Assembly (NCBI RefSeq): GCF_900156425.1
Contig: NZ_FTNO01000001.1
Location: 1,240,001 to 1,304,000 of the forward strand
Direction: 5' to 3'
From: Haladaptatus litoreus
GTDB lineage: Archaea > Halobacteriota > Halobacteria > Halobacteriales > Haladaptataceae
Length of the DNA stretch: 64,000 nucleotides
Both the position numbers and the translations under genes were made by a program. The notes beneath the pieces were generated by a model. It was not told the DNA's origin. It worked only from the letters and a program-made list of their open reading frames with translations, and searched no databases. Position 1 is the first letter of the stretch, and the number at the start of each line of letters is the position of its first letter. Shown here piece by piece: positions 1 to 8,123 of the stretch.

Positions 1-98
1 ATCCGGGCGACCACGTTCGCGTCAAAATCGAAGGGTCGGACGAGGAAGTCGTTCAAAACGCGGCGGATTGGCTTCGCCAGCGAGTCGAACGACCGTAA
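1..98 (+). CDS. C-terminal tail of a protein cut by the window edge (possibly CinA/MoaB-like)
   Basis: Reading frame 3 is open from the first base and ends at the TAA at 96-98. It encodes the last 31 residues of a protein, beginning PGDHVRVKIEGSDEEVV. The tail is a strand followed by a helix rich in Glu, Ala and Arg. The pattern 'V.I.GSDEE.V..AA.WLR' resembles the C-terminal end of archaeal CinA/MoaB-like molybdopterin-binding domain proteins, but 31 residues are too few to be sure. It ends 22 bases before the convergent stop of the next small gene. Confidence 0.4.
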   Translation, partial: PGDHVRVKIEGSDEEVVQNAADWLRQRVERP

Positions 99-119
99 AA
101 CGGTTCGCGGTTGGCTCGG

Positions 120-239
120 CTATCGGTAGAAGTACGCCATCCATGCGACGACAGAGCCGATTGAGGCCACTAAAACGGCGATGCTGACTTCCGCTAGGGG
201 GAACGTTGCGAGCGGGGCGAGGTCTGCGATTGGAATCAT
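120..239 (-). CDS. 39-residue single-span membrane protein
   Basis: An ATG at 239 opens 39 codons on the minus strand, closed by TAG. The protein starts MIPIADLAPLATF and has one hydrophobic helix over about residues 16-36 (EVSIAVLVASIGSVVAWMAY), ending FYR. The hydrophobic pattern and terminal aromatic/Arg residues are typical of very small haloarchaeal membrane proteins. No motif suggests a function. It is convergent with the truncated gene at the left edge and divergent from the manganese catalase, sharing its roughly 140-base upstream spacer. Confidence 0.5.
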   Translation of the reverse strand: MIPIADLAPLATFPLAEVSIAVLVASIGSVVAWMAYFYR

Positions 240-377
240 GTTCTGCGGTTGTCGGCGCTGTCTCTTAAGGTTTGAGAACTGCCCCCATTTTTCTCATGAT
301 TCAGTTCGAATCGAACAGTCCTCCGAGGCCGACATACTTATTGAAACGCTTACCGGATTCCGTTGCGGTGGGGAACG

Positions 378-1229
378 ATGTTTTACCACGATAATGGGAA
401 ACTACAGTACACAGTCGAAGTAGAGGAACCGAACCCGGAGTTTGCGAAGATGCTCCAGCAGGCTATCGGCGGCGTGGAGGGGGAGATGCGGGTCGCACTC
501 CAATACCTGTTTCAGGCGTGGGCGCTTCCGCAAAAACACAGCGAATACCGCCACGCATTGCTGGAAACCGCAGCGGAGGAACTCGGCCACATCGAGATGT
601 TGGCGACCGCAGTGGCCAAGAATCTCGAAGGAGCGCCGGTCGAACTGCGCAACCAGATGGGACAGGACAGCGCCGTTTCGGCGGCGATGAACGGGATGCA
701 ACCACGACAGGTGCTCTCGTCCGGCCTGCACGCGATGCCGGTCGATAGCAACGGCGTGCCGTTCAACGGGAGTTGCATCGTCGCAAGCGGCAACCTCGCG
801 GCGGACATGTACGCTAACGTGATGGCCGAATCGACCGGACGACTGCTCGCCACGCGACTGTGGGAGATGACCGAAGACGACGGTATGAAGGATATGCTGT
901 CCTATCTCATCGCGCGGGACACGATGCACCAGAACCAGTGGCTCGCCCTCCTACAGGATTTGGGCGACCCGGACGATATGTTCGACCACCTACCGGTTCC
1001 GGACAGTTTCCCGGACGAGATGGAACATCAGGAGTTCAACTACTCGTTCATGTCTACCGACATCAACGAACCGGACGACCCGCAGAAGCCGTGGACACAG
1101 GGCGAGTCGATGGACAGCGAAGGGTCGTTCTCGTTCATTCGAGAGAAGGATTTGGGGAAGACGGAACCGAACCTCCAACCGCCGAACGAGAAAGCACACA
1201 ACGAAGTGAAAGAGCAGGACGACGACTAA
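378..1229 (+). CDS. Manganese catalase family protein
   Basis: This 283-residue protein belongs to the dinuclear-manganese catalases, ferritin-like four-helix-bundle enzymes that convert hydrogen peroxide to water and oxygen in the cytoplasm. The expected two sets of metal ligands are visible: Glu36 in GGVEGEM, Glu68 and His71 in AAEELGHIEM, then Glu151 and His184 (ARDTMHQNQW). The C-terminal 60 residues are acidic and low in complexity. The ATG at 378 is chosen over an upstream TTG at 363 because MFYHDNGKLQY is the usual family start. An AT-rich TATA-like stretch lies near 333-342. The gene stands alone, followed by the NAD kinase gene on the same strand 67 bases later. Confidence 0.88.
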   Translation: MFYHDNGKLQYTVEVEEPNPEFAKMLQQAIGGVEGEMRVALQYLFQAWALPQKHSEYRHALLETAAEELGHIEMLATAVAKNLEGAPVELRNQMGQDSAVSAAMNGMQPRQVLSSGLHAMPVDSNGVPFNGSCIVASGNLAADMYANVMAESTGRLLATRLWEMTEDDGMKDMLSYLIARDTMHQNQWLALLQDLGDPDDMFDHLPVPDSFPDEMEHQEFNYSFMSTDINEPDDPQKPWTQGESMDSEGSFSFIREKDLGKTEPNLQPPNEKAHNEVKEQDDD

Positions 1230-1296
1230 CGCAAGAAAAGACGACGATTTCGCCACTGCCCACACGCCTTTTATCCGCGCCACCCAACCCACAGCC

Positions 1297-2373
1297 ATGC
1301 GAATCGGCGTGGTCGTCAATCCCATCGCGGGCATGGGTGGGCGAGTCGGCCTGAAGGGAACCGACGGCAAAGTCGCGGAAGCACGGGAACGGGGAGCAGA
1401 ACAGCGCGCGCCGGACAGGGCGGTTTCCGCCCTGTCCGCGCTCAAAGAGCGTGCGCCAGACGCCGAGATTCTGACCTACGCTGGCGAGATGGGTGCCGAG
1501 GAAGCACGACGCGCTGGATTCGACCCGGAAATCGTCGGCGAACCGTCGAAAGACGACCAAAATGACGAAACCAACGCAGAGGACACTCGCGAGGCGGTTC
1601 GCCGCCTCGCGGCGGAAAACGCAGAGTTGATTCTGTTCGTCGGCGGGGACGGAACCGCGGTCGATGTCGCCGAAACGCTCGCCGAGACAGGCGCGGAAAT
1701 CCCGATGCTGGGCGTCCCCGCCGGAGTGAAAATCTACTCGTCCGTCTTTGCAGTCACGCCGGAAGCGGCGGGGCGCGTCGCCGCCGGATTCGACCGCACG
1801 GAGGAACGCGAAGTGAACGACATCGACGAGGATGCCTACCGCGAGGGCGAAGTCCGGGCAGAACTGCGGGCGATTGCGAACGTTCCCGTCGCCGAATCGC
1901 TCCAATCGAGCAAGCAACTCGGCGGCGGAACGGTCGAAAGCCTCGCCGCCGGAGTCGCCGACGAAGTCGAGGACGGCGTGACATACGTCCTCGGGCCGGG
2001 AAGTACGGTCGGCGCAATCAAATCCCAACTCGGGTTCGACGGGTCGCCACTCGGCGTGGACGTGTGGCGCGACGGAGAAGTGTTGGCCCGCGATGCCAGC
2101 GAAACGGAAATCCTGTCGAGTCTTGGGGAACGAAACGAAATCATCGTTTCGCCGATTGGCGGACAGGGATTCATTTTCGGACGTGGAAACCACCAGATTT
2201 CGCCCGACGTGATTCGACAGTCCGAAGTGGAAGTCGTCGCTTCGAAGACGAAACTCGATGGCATCGGCGTTCTCCACGTCGACACCGGCGATGTAGACGT
2301 AGACGATTCCCTGCGCGGCTGGCGAAAAGTCCGCGTCGGACGCTTCGAGCGCAGAATGTTGAAAGTCGAGTAG
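1297..2373 (+). CDS. ATP-NAD kinase family protein
   Basis: The 358-residue product starts MRIGVVVNPIAGMGG, the phosphate-binding beginning of the NAD kinase/diacylglycerol kinase fold. The diagnostic GGDGTA motif lies near residues 113-118. Family members use ATP or polyphosphate to make NADP. This is the archaeal COG3199-type branch, longer than bacterial NadK because of the C-terminal half (SPIGGQGFIFGRGNHQ). The exact phosphate acceptor is not certain for this branch. Start ATG at 1297 follows a TTTTAT element by about 26 bases, suggesting a short or absent leader. It precedes the PhoU regulator by 89 bases. Confidence 0.82.
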   Translation: MRIGVVVNPIAGMGGRVGLKGTDGKVAEARERGAEQRAPDRAVSALSALKERAPDAEILTYAGEMGAEEARRAGFDPEIVGEPSKDDQNDETNAEDTREAVRRLAAENAELILFVGGDGTAVDVAETLAETGAEIPMLGVPAGVKIYSSVFAVTPEAAGRVAAGFDRTEEREVNDIDEDAYREGEVRAELRAIANVPVAESLQSSKQLGGGTVESLAAGVADEVEDGVTYVLGPGSTVGAIKSQLGFDGSPLGVDVWRDGEVLARDASETEILSSLGERNEIIVSPIGGQGFIFGRGNHQISPDVIRQSEVEVVASKTKLDGIGVLHVDTGDVDVDDSLRGWRKVRVGRFERRMLKVE

Positions 2374-2462
2374 ATGTTTATTCTCTTCCGAGATAGTTTT
2401 CCGATTCGAGACAGTTGTTGACATATGGCGACATTTAAGGTTTGGTGGAGAAATTAAAGGAC

Positions 2463-3491
2463 ATGGAAACACGGAAGGTTCAGCGATTGGGGCCATCGAC
2501 GCTGGCGATGACCCTGCCCGCCGAGTGGGCGCAGGAACACGGCGTCGAGAAGGGTGACGAAGTGTCCCTTCGAATCAGCGGAAAAGGGTCGCTCACGGTT
2601 CTCCCCGAATCTGCCCACGACGACGAGGCAGAGGCGACGATTCACACCGAACAACTGGATGCTGGTGCAGTCGAGCGCGCGATCGTCGCGCAGTACGTTC
2701 TCGGACGGCGCGTTATCCACGTCGTCAGCGAGGGAGCCTTGGAAAGCAGCCATATCAACGCCGTCTACAAGGCGGAGACGCAGTTGATGGGACTCGGCGT
2801 CATCGAGGAAACCCCGGAGAGCATCGCAATCAGGTGTTCAGTTGACCCGGAGGATTTCGACTTGGACAACCTCCTCGAACGACTGGAGAATACCGGGAGC
2901 ACCATGCGCGGCGAGGCGGTGAAAGCACTGGCGCATGGCAACCCAGACCTCGCTCAGCGAGCCTTGAACCGCGAGCGACAGGCAAACAAGATTTTCGTCC
3001 TCCTCCTTCGTCTCATCTTCACGGCGCACGAAAACCCGACGCTCGCCCGCGCAGTCGGTTTGGACAGCGGTTTCCCACTCATCGGCTACCGCTCGATTTC
3101 GAAAAATCTCGAACTGACTGCGGACAACGCGGAGGACATCGCGGACATCGTCCTCGAAGCGAATGGTCACACGCTCGAAGTCGATACCGGTACGATGCGG
3201 CGCATCCGCGAGTTCACCGACCACGTGGACGAGATGACCGCGCTGGCAGTGCAGGCCGCGGTCGAGCGCGATTACGACATGACGCTCGAAGTTCGAAAGA
3301 AGTTCCACGAACTCGGTGACCGGGAATCTGACATTCTCTCCGACCTGCCCGAGATGTCGAACGACGACCTCCTGCAGGTTCGGGACGTGCTCGTCAGCCT
3401 CCAGCAAACCGCCCAGTACGCGATGCGAAACGCGGAAATCGCGGCAAATCTGGCGCTCAACGAGGAGAGCGAACACACGACGATTAACTGA
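2463..3491 (+). CDS. AbrB-PhoU phosphate-uptake regulator family protein
   Basis: The 342-residue protein begins METRKVQRLGPSTLAMTLP, an AbrB/SpoVT-type swapped-hairpin DNA-binding domain (residues about 1-50). Two PhoU-like helical repeats follow. The usual PhoU role is to sense or relay phosphate status to the Pst transporter; the fused AbrB domain suggests direct DNA binding, an inference. No pst genes are nearby, so this is an orphan copy. The ATG at 2463 is preferred over an upstream GTG at 2442 because the domain starts right there. Downstream come two strong hairpins before the convergent gene. Confidence 0.8.
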   Translation: METRKVQRLGPSTLAMTLPAEWAQEHGVEKGDEVSLRISGKGSLTVLPESAHDDEAEATIHTEQLDAGAVERAIVAQYVLGRRVIHVVSEGALESSHINAVYKAETQLMGLGVIEETPESIAIRCSVDPEDFDLDNLLERLENTGSTMRGEAVKALAHGNPDLAQRALNRERQANKIFVLLLRLIFTAHENPTLARAVGLDSGFPLIGYRSISKNLELTADNAEDIADIVLEANGHTLEVDTGTMRRIREFTDHVDEMTALAVQAAVERDYDMTLEVRKKFHELGDRESDILSDLPEMSNDDLLQVRDVLVSLQQTAQYAMRNAEIAANLALNEESEHTTIN

Positions 3492-3512
3492 AACGGCCTA
3501 AAAAATCAACAG

Positions 3513-3539
3513 GCGGGCGCGTGCGCCGCACGCGCCCGC
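3513..3539. terminator. Perfect 13-bp GC hairpin
   Basis: GCGGGCGCGTGCG at 3513-3525 is exactly complementary to 3527-3539, leaving a one-base centre, so a real loop of 3-5 bases. It lies 21 bases after the PhoU-type gene's stop. There is no T run behind it, so it is a stem-type transcript end rather than a bacterial intrinsic terminator. Confidence 0.4.
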
Positions 3540-3656
3540 TAACCGACCGTTGGGTTGTGCTATCGCTCTCCGGAAGACGGATTTTCACGCAAAGACGGTT
3601 CGTCGAATGTGGAAGGGGCGAACTGACCGCTGGCCAGTCCGTCTCGTGATTGTCAC

Positions 3657-3689
3657 TCGCTTGAAAAACGCGGCGCGTTTTTCAAGCGA
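3657..3689. terminator. Perfect 15-bp hairpin between convergent genes
   Basis: Bases 3657-3671 (TCGCTTGAAAAACGC) pair perfectly with 3675-3689 around a GGC loop. On the minus strand it follows the stop of the 3698 gene by 8 bases. The stem carries a run of five A:T pairs, so either strand would contain a U-rich arm. It could end transcription from both sides. Confidence 0.45.
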
Positions 3690-3697
3690 ATATATCC

Positions 3698-4162
3698 TCA
3701 GTCCGCTCCCACCTCGGCGTTTCCATCGTTCCCTGCGACACTGGACTTTCCGGACTCCTTCTCCGCGGTCAGCGGATTGTGCAGAGAAATCCGACACGGG
3801 AAGTCGGGATGCTCCGCGAAGTGGCGAACCAGCAGGTGGCGGCGCGACCCTGTGATTCCGGTTCGGCCGACCTCCTCCGCGGAAAATTCGTCCGGCAGGC
3901 GGTCGAACAGTCGGGCCATCTCGTCGAAACTCTGGAACACCTTGGCGTTCCCCGACGAGTCCGCACCTCGGCGAGACACCTCGTAGCTTCCGTCCTCGCG
4001 GAAGGTACCTGCGGTGCGGAAGAACTCTTGGCGCTCGGTCAGCGCATCGCCGACGGCGTCTTGCAGTTGCGTCGCTGTTTCGCGCGATAGCTCGTAATCC
4101 TGTCCGTCGATGGCCAGTACAATCGATTCACCGTCTCTCGTTGCCGTTACGGCACTCTCATC
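3698..4162 (-). CDS. DUF7528-like haloarchaeal protein, start codon missing or frameshifted
   Basis: The minus frame reads DESAVTATRDGESIVLAIDG and then a helix (ELSRETATQLQDAV), followed by the conserved block SRRGADSSGNAKVFQSFDE and GRTGITGSRRHLLVRH. This matches my memory of a small haloarchaeal family (DUF7528). Within this frame the only GTG lies at 3979, after about 60 residues that look conserved; no ATG, GTG or TTG lies further upstream. An ATG at 4161 is one frame off (M-R-V-P-stop), so a one-base indel near 4147-4150 would restore a full gene. A TATA box sits at 4225-4234. Either the sequence has an error, the gene is broken, or a non-standard start is used. Confidence 0.55.
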   Translation of the reverse strand, partial: DESAVTATRDGESIVLAIDGQDYELSRETATQLQDAVGDALTERQEFFRTAGTFREDGSYEVSRRGADSSGNAKVFQSFDEMARLFDRLPDEFSAEEVGRTGITGSRRHLLVRHFAEHPDFPCRISLHNPLTAEKESGKSSVAGNDGNAEVGAD

Positions 4163-4224
4163 GCCCGAGAAGAACTCGACCAGGAGAGTGTGTACTCCGT
4201 GGCATAGAAAGACATGGTTTGGCC

Positions 4225-4234
4225 AATATAAAAA
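4225..4234 (-). promoter_or_regulatory. TATA box for the DUF7528-like gene
   Basis: Read on the minus strand the sequence is TTTTTATATT. Archaeal transcription normally begins about 25 bases downstream, which would be near 4203, just ahead of the coding region and with little or no leader. The neighbouring LEA14-like gene ends at 4256, so the promoter occupies the short gap. Confidence 0.45.
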
Positions 4235-4255
4235 GTCTGTCGGTGGCGGGAATAT

Positions 4256-5431
4256 TCAGTGTCGCTCGATTTCGACGGCGAGCAGAGTTCCGAGCAGTCC
4301 GCCATCGTCCGTGGTGGTCGTTTCCGTACCAGAGTCCGAAGTTGTGGCGGTCGAACTGGTCGCAGTCGTTTCTTCGCCGGTCGTCGTTTTCCCGACAGTC
4401 GTCTCACTGGTTTCCGTTTCATCGACTGTCGTCCCGGACGCAGGATTCGCTTTCACGTCGTCCAGCGCACCCTCCGCCGAGTCGTTCCGGAAGATGTCCG
4501 TCTCGATTTGCCGCTCGTAGGTCATCGCCCGAAGCGGCACTTCGACCGTGTCGCCGGTTGGAAGGTCGATTTTGGCGTGGAACTCTATTCGCAAGTCAGT
4601 CGTTTGGTTGTTTTCGAGGTGGCTCACCCACCAGTCGTCGAGTTTCTGGTTTCGAATGTTCGCTTGCATCCCGAGCGTTTTCTCGGATTTAGCCGGAATC
4701 GTGTACGGCTGTGCGGTCGTTCCATTGCCGACCGGAACGTCGTTCATCGTCATCTCGTAGCCGATTTCCGAAATCGTGTAGGGGATTGATTTCGGGTTGT
4801 ACGCTCGCATTCGCAGTTGAATCGGTGTCCGTTCCTGCGTCACGGAACCCCAGTTCGCGCTCGTTTCGTTCACGTAGAGCACGGGGTCGGAGACGAACGG
4901 AACGCTCGCGTTCACCGGGCGCGTTTCCGTCGAGTTGAACTGGCCGATGATGTCCGTCTCGATGTCGTCCTCGTATGGGACGCGCACCGAGCGACTGACG
5001 GCGGACGAGCGAACCTCGGACTGGATTCGGAGCGTCGTTCGCTCGTCGTTCCGGATGTGGGTGACCCACCACTCCGGAATCTTTCGATTCTGCATCTGCG
5101 TGGAAAACCCGAGCGTCGTTTTCCCCCGGTCGAGTGCGAGGTTCGACTGCTGGCCGCTCGCCATCGTCACGTCGTTCATTTCGACGGTGTAATCGACCGA
5201 GGTGTTGCCGACTCGAACGCTGAACGGATTCGGATTGTCCACGACGAGCGCAGTTCGAACTTCCGTCTGCTCGTTCGTTACGTCGCCGAACTCGTTATCC
5301 ACGCCGGAGACGCGCGGCGCGCCGAGAACGCCAGTGAGTACGCCGCCTCCCACGAGCACGACGATGAGAAACAGGGCGAGAAATCCCCGCTTTCCGACCG
5401 GTAACACCGACTTGAGTTTCTCTGCGACCAT
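4256..5431 (-). CDS. Membrane-anchored tandem WHy-domain (LEA14-like) protein
   Basis: The 391-residue protein has an N-terminal transmembrane anchor (residues about 16-37, FLALFLIVVLVGGGVLTGVL). Two related WHy/LEA type 2 repeats follow, each with the pattern 'NP.....V....Y.......V' and a W-W-V-[TS]-H block (WWVTHIRND and WWVSHLENN). The C-terminal tail is about 60 residues of Thr, Ser, Glu and Val, a likely glycosylated or linker region. LEA14-like proteins are linked to desiccation and stress tolerance; here the domains would face outside. Start ATG 5431 is chosen because MVAEKLKSVLPVGKRG directly precedes the anchor. Confidence 0.78.
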   Translation of the reverse strand: MVAEKLKSVLPVGKRGFLALFLIVVLVGGGVLTGVLGAPRVSGVDNEFGDVTNEQTEVRTALVVDNPNPFSVRVGNTSVDYTVEMNDVTMASGQQSNLALDRGKTTLGFSTQMQNRKIPEWWVTHIRNDERTTLRIQSEVRSSAVSRSVRVPYEDDIETDIIGQFNSTETRPVNASVPFVSDPVLYVNETSANWGSVTQERTPIQLRMRAYNPKSIPYTISEIGYEMTMNDVPVGNGTTAQPYTIPAKSEKTLGMQANIRNQKLDDWWVSHLENNQTTDLRIEFHAKIDLPTGDTVEVPLRAMTYERQIETDIFRNDSAEGALDDVKANPASGTTVDETETSETTVGKTTTGEETTATSSTATTSDSGTETTTTDDGGLLGTLLAVEIERH

Positions 5432-5542
5432 ATGCGGGTTCCTGCGGAGTGACACCAAAAATCTCCCGACTCGCTTCTCTGTCAGTGCCGGGATTGTACG
5501 CGAGTAGAATGAACTAAGTTAGCCCTCATGCAAAGAGGGCAC

Positions 5543-5731
5543 ATGGCAGGAAATCAGGCTGTTTCGACAGATATGGGGGTTGGACTCTCCGTGCTGTTCA
5601 CGCTTATCGCACTCGCGGGTGCAGGAGTAACGTTTGTCACGCCGGGGACGGAAACCGCCGCGTGGGGATTCGCCGCGGCCATCATCGCCGGTATCCTCGC
5701 AGTATCCGCGAATCACGTCTACTCGAACTGA
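5543..5731 (+). CDS. Small two-helix membrane protein (DUF7525-like)
   Basis: The product is 62 residues from the ATG at 5543 (MAGNQAVSTDMGVG); an ATG at 5528 would add five residues. Two hydrophobic helices are clear: GLSVLFTLIALAGAGVTFV and GFAAAIIAGILAVSA. The layout matches a haloarchaea-only family of about 60 residues. No function is known to me. It is divergent from the WHy-domain gene and shares its promoter gap. Confidence 0.7.
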   Translation: MAGNQAVSTDMGVGLSVLFTLIALAGAGVTFVTPGTETAAWGFAAAIIAGILAVSANHVYSN

Positions 5732-5798
5732 CGCGAAATCAGCACTTGCTCAGTAGGGGATAATGGTTAAGGCCATCTGGCACGTATTGGTGGTGAGG

Positions 5799-6023
5799 AT
5801 GACTGAGTTCACCAACGAGGAACAGCGTATCCTCGAATTCCTACGCGACAGCGTGTCTGGCGGTGAGCGCTACTTCCGCGCGAAGAACATCGCCAAACAC
5901 CTCGGCCTCTCATCCAAACAGGTGGGGTCTCGGCTCCCGAAGCTGGCGGAGAAGTCCGACGACGTAGACATCGAGAAGTGGGGGCGCGCTCGTTCGACGA
6001 CGTGGAAAGTTAGCCCGAACTAA
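5799..6023 (+). CDS. Small winged-helix protein (DUF7123-like)
   Basis: The 74-residue product starts MTEFTNEEQRILEFLRDSV. The core has the helix-turn-helix spacing 'RYFRAKNIAKHLGLSSKQVG', followed by a wing-like segment (DIEKWGRARSTTWKV). It is a conserved haloarchaeal single-domain winged-helix protein, probably a DNA-binding or translation-linked regulator; no target is visible. The ATG at 5799 is chosen because the domain begins there. An upstream ATG at 5763 adds 12 poorly conserved-looking residues. Confidence 0.72.
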   Translation: MTEFTNEEQRILEFLRDSVSGGERYFRAKNIAKHLGLSSKQVGSRLPKLAEKSDDVDIEKWGRARSTTWKVSPN

Positions 6024-6061
6024 GTGGCTGGCTTTTTACCACCACAGCCCAATTCTAGCGT

Positions 6062-6490
6062 ATGACTGTCCGGGTAGAGCGGACGTTCGAACTTCCGGTT
6101 CCTCCCGAGGACGTATGGGAGTTCCTCGCCGACCCGAAGCGCAGAGCCAGTGCTATAAGCGTCGTCGCCGACTACGACGCGCACGAAGGCCATCGCGCGA
6201 CGTGGCACATTGAACTTCCAATTCCGTTCGTGAACAAGACGATTCCAGTGGAGACGGAGGACGTTGCACGGGAAGAACCACGATACGTGAAGTTCGTCGG
6301 GCGCTCGTCGGCTTTGCGTGTCACGGGAGAACACGAAATCGAACCGACGGAAGAGGGATGCCGACTCGTCAATCGCTTCGTCGTTGATGGGCGTGTCCCG
6401 GGTATCGAACGCTATTTCAAGAAACATCTGGATGACGAACTGGAGAATTTAGAGGAAAAATTGCAAGAAGAGGTGGGTGTGACCACATGA
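6062..6490 (+). CDS. SRPBCC/CoxG family protein
   Basis: The 142-residue protein fits the START/Bet v1-like SRPBCC fold: an N-terminal strand with 'VRVERTFELPVPPEDVWEFL', a middle sheet and a long C-terminal helix (YFKKHLDDELENLEEKLQ). Such proteins bind small hydrophobic ligands; CoxG is one subfamily. Its stop overlaps the start of the nitrilase-like gene by 4 bases (ATGA), so the two are probably translated together. No ligand can be inferred. Confidence 0.78.
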   Translation: MTVRVERTFELPVPPEDVWEFLADPKRRASAISVVADYDAHEGHRATWHIELPIPFVNKTIPVETEDVAREEPRYVKFVGRSSALRVTGEHEIEPTEEGCRLVNRFVVDGRVPGIERYFKKHLDDELENLEEKLQEEVGVTT

Positions 6491-7287
6491 TACTCGCACT
6501 CGCACAAATCGCAATCGAGGGGGGTGATGTCGAGTCGAACCGCAAGCGTGCCGCGGACGCCATCGAATCCGCGGCGGCACGAGACGCAGACCTCGTCGCC
6601 CTTCCTGAAATTTTCAACGTCGGCTACTTCGCGTTCGAGACGTACCAGCGAAACGCCGAGGCGCTCGACGGGCCGACGCTCACGCGGATTAGCGACCTCG
6701 CGGACGAACACGATATTGGCGTTCTCGCGGGGAGCATCGTCGAAGACCTTTCCCTGACGGATGGTGAGACACCCGCCGAGGAAGGACTTGCAAACACCTC
6801 GGTCTTTTTCGACCGGGACGGCAACCGACGCGCGGTGTACCGGAAACACCATCTGTTCGGCTACGAATCCGCGGAAGCCGAGATGCTGGTTCCGGGGGAA
6901 TCGCTGGGAATCGTGGAGTTCGAGGATGTAACCCTCGGAATGACGACCTGCTACGACCTCCGATTTCCCGAACTGTACCGCGATATTGCGGAGGCGGGTG
7001 CGACTCTCGTTCTCGTCCCGAGCGCGTGGCCCTACCCTCGCGTCGAACACTGGCAAGTGCTCTCACGCGCACGCGCCATCGAAAACCAGTGTTTCCTCGC
7101 TACCATCAACGGTTCGGGTTCCTACGAGGATGCGACCCTCCTCGGTCGCTCCACGGTGTACGACCCGTGGGGAACCGCACTGGCGAGCACCGGTGACGAA
7201 CCGGAACTCGTCGTGAGAGACATCGACCCGACACGCGTTTCGAAGATTCGGGAAGAGTTCCCGGCGTGGCACGATAGACGCCGCTGA
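6487..7287 (+). CDS. Carbon-nitrogen (nitrilase-family) hydrolase
   Basis: This 266-residue enzyme shows the Glu-Lys-Cys triad of the nitrilase superfamily: Glu in 'VALPEIFNVGYF' (about residue 42), Lys in YRKHHLFG, and Cys in 'TTCYDLRFPEL' (about residue 155). The family hydrolyses C-N bonds in amides or omega-amides such as 2-oxoglutaramate. Length and motif order are complete. It overlaps the SRPBCC gene by 4 bases, making a two-gene operon. The true substrate is unknown; the RFPEL block is like the Nit/omega-amidase branch. Confidence 0.85.
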   Translation: MILALAQIAIEGGDVESNRKRAADAIESAAARDADLVALPEIFNVGYFAFETYQRNAEALDGPTLTRISDLADEHDIGVLAGSIVEDLSLTDGETPAEEGLANTSVFFDRDGNRRAVYRKHHLFGYESAEAEMLVPGESLGIVEFEDVTLGMTTCYDLRFPELYRDIAEAGATLVLVPSAWPYPRVEHWQVLSRARAIENQCFLATINGSGSYEDATLLGRSTVYDPWGTALASTGDEPELVVRDIDPTRVSKIREEFPAWHDRRR

Positions 7288-7320
7288 GCGGGTAAATAAA
7301 CAAAAGGTGAGTGGTTTGAT

Positions 7321-7920
7321 TTACAAGCCGATTGCGTGACCGTCCGACAGCGTTTCGGGCACGCTGTGGTGGTAGGTCATCGCACCCGAGGAGGTGACGA
7401 CTTTAATCGTAAACTCCTCGCGTTCCTGCAAACCATCCGTTATCTGTCCCGTGTCGAGAACGATACGGAATCTGTCTTTCTGACTGACGAGGACGGGAAG
7501 GGAGTCTTCCTCGTCGCGAATCTTTTCGAGGCCGAACTGCGTGTCGTTCGCTTCACTTCCCATCGTCATGATTTGGGCACCGTCCGGGCCGAGCCATTCG
7601 AGGGTGGCCTGTGATAGGTTGATGTCGCCCGCACCGGAGCCTTTCATCACGGTCATGTTGACGTAATCGACCTCGTGGTGTCCGTTGGTGGAGTCGTAGG
7701 TGACGTTCCCCATGGTACTCACCACGTGGACGTGGTCCGTTACCTGTGCGCTACTCTCGTGACCGGTCTGTTCGGCTTTCGATTGGAGAAAGCCCGCCGT
7801 GTTGATGAGGACGCCCGCGGCGATTGCGGCGACTAACACCATTGCGATGAACACGATGAGCGTTCCAATACCGACCTGACCTCGGTTCGAACGCCGGTCG
7901 TCTGTGTCTTTTTTGTTCAT
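7321..7920 (-). CDS. Archaellin (orphan copy)
   Basis: The 199-residue protein has the class III signal peptide '[15 protein letters not shown]', cut by the prepilin peptidase after the first Gly. A hydrophobic helix follows ([16 protein letters not shown]) and then the archaellin-typical [14 protein letters not shown]. The rest is the beta-rich outer domain. Archaellins polymerise into the archaellum filament. No archaellum motor or assembly genes (arlC-J) are in view, so it may be a spare filament subunit or an expression variant. It runs convergent to the nitrilase gene, 33 bases away. Confidence 0.85.
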   Translation of the reverse strand: MNKKDTDDRRSNRGQVGIGTLIVFIAMVLVAAIAAGVLINTAGFLQSKAEQTGHESSAQVTDHVHVVSTMGNVTYDSTNGHHEVDYVNMTVMKGSGAGDINLSQATLEWLGPDGAQIMTMGSEANDTQFGLEKIRDEEDSLPVLVSQKDRFRIVLDTGQITDGLQEREEFTIKVVTSSGAMTYHHSVPETLSDGHAIGL

Positions 7921-8123
7921 GTTTGTTTTATGCCTATTTTGGATGATATTTTACCAGTTCAGTAGGATACAGTTCGCCCGGTTTCGTATTAAATACCACA
8001 GTCTGTTATCATGTCTGAGAACGTATGAAGTACAAAATATGACACTTTTCGGTAGAACTACGAACAAACGGTAGCGTCGCCACTCGTCTTTACTACTAAT
8101 GTCGGGGAACCGCAAACCGTGAT

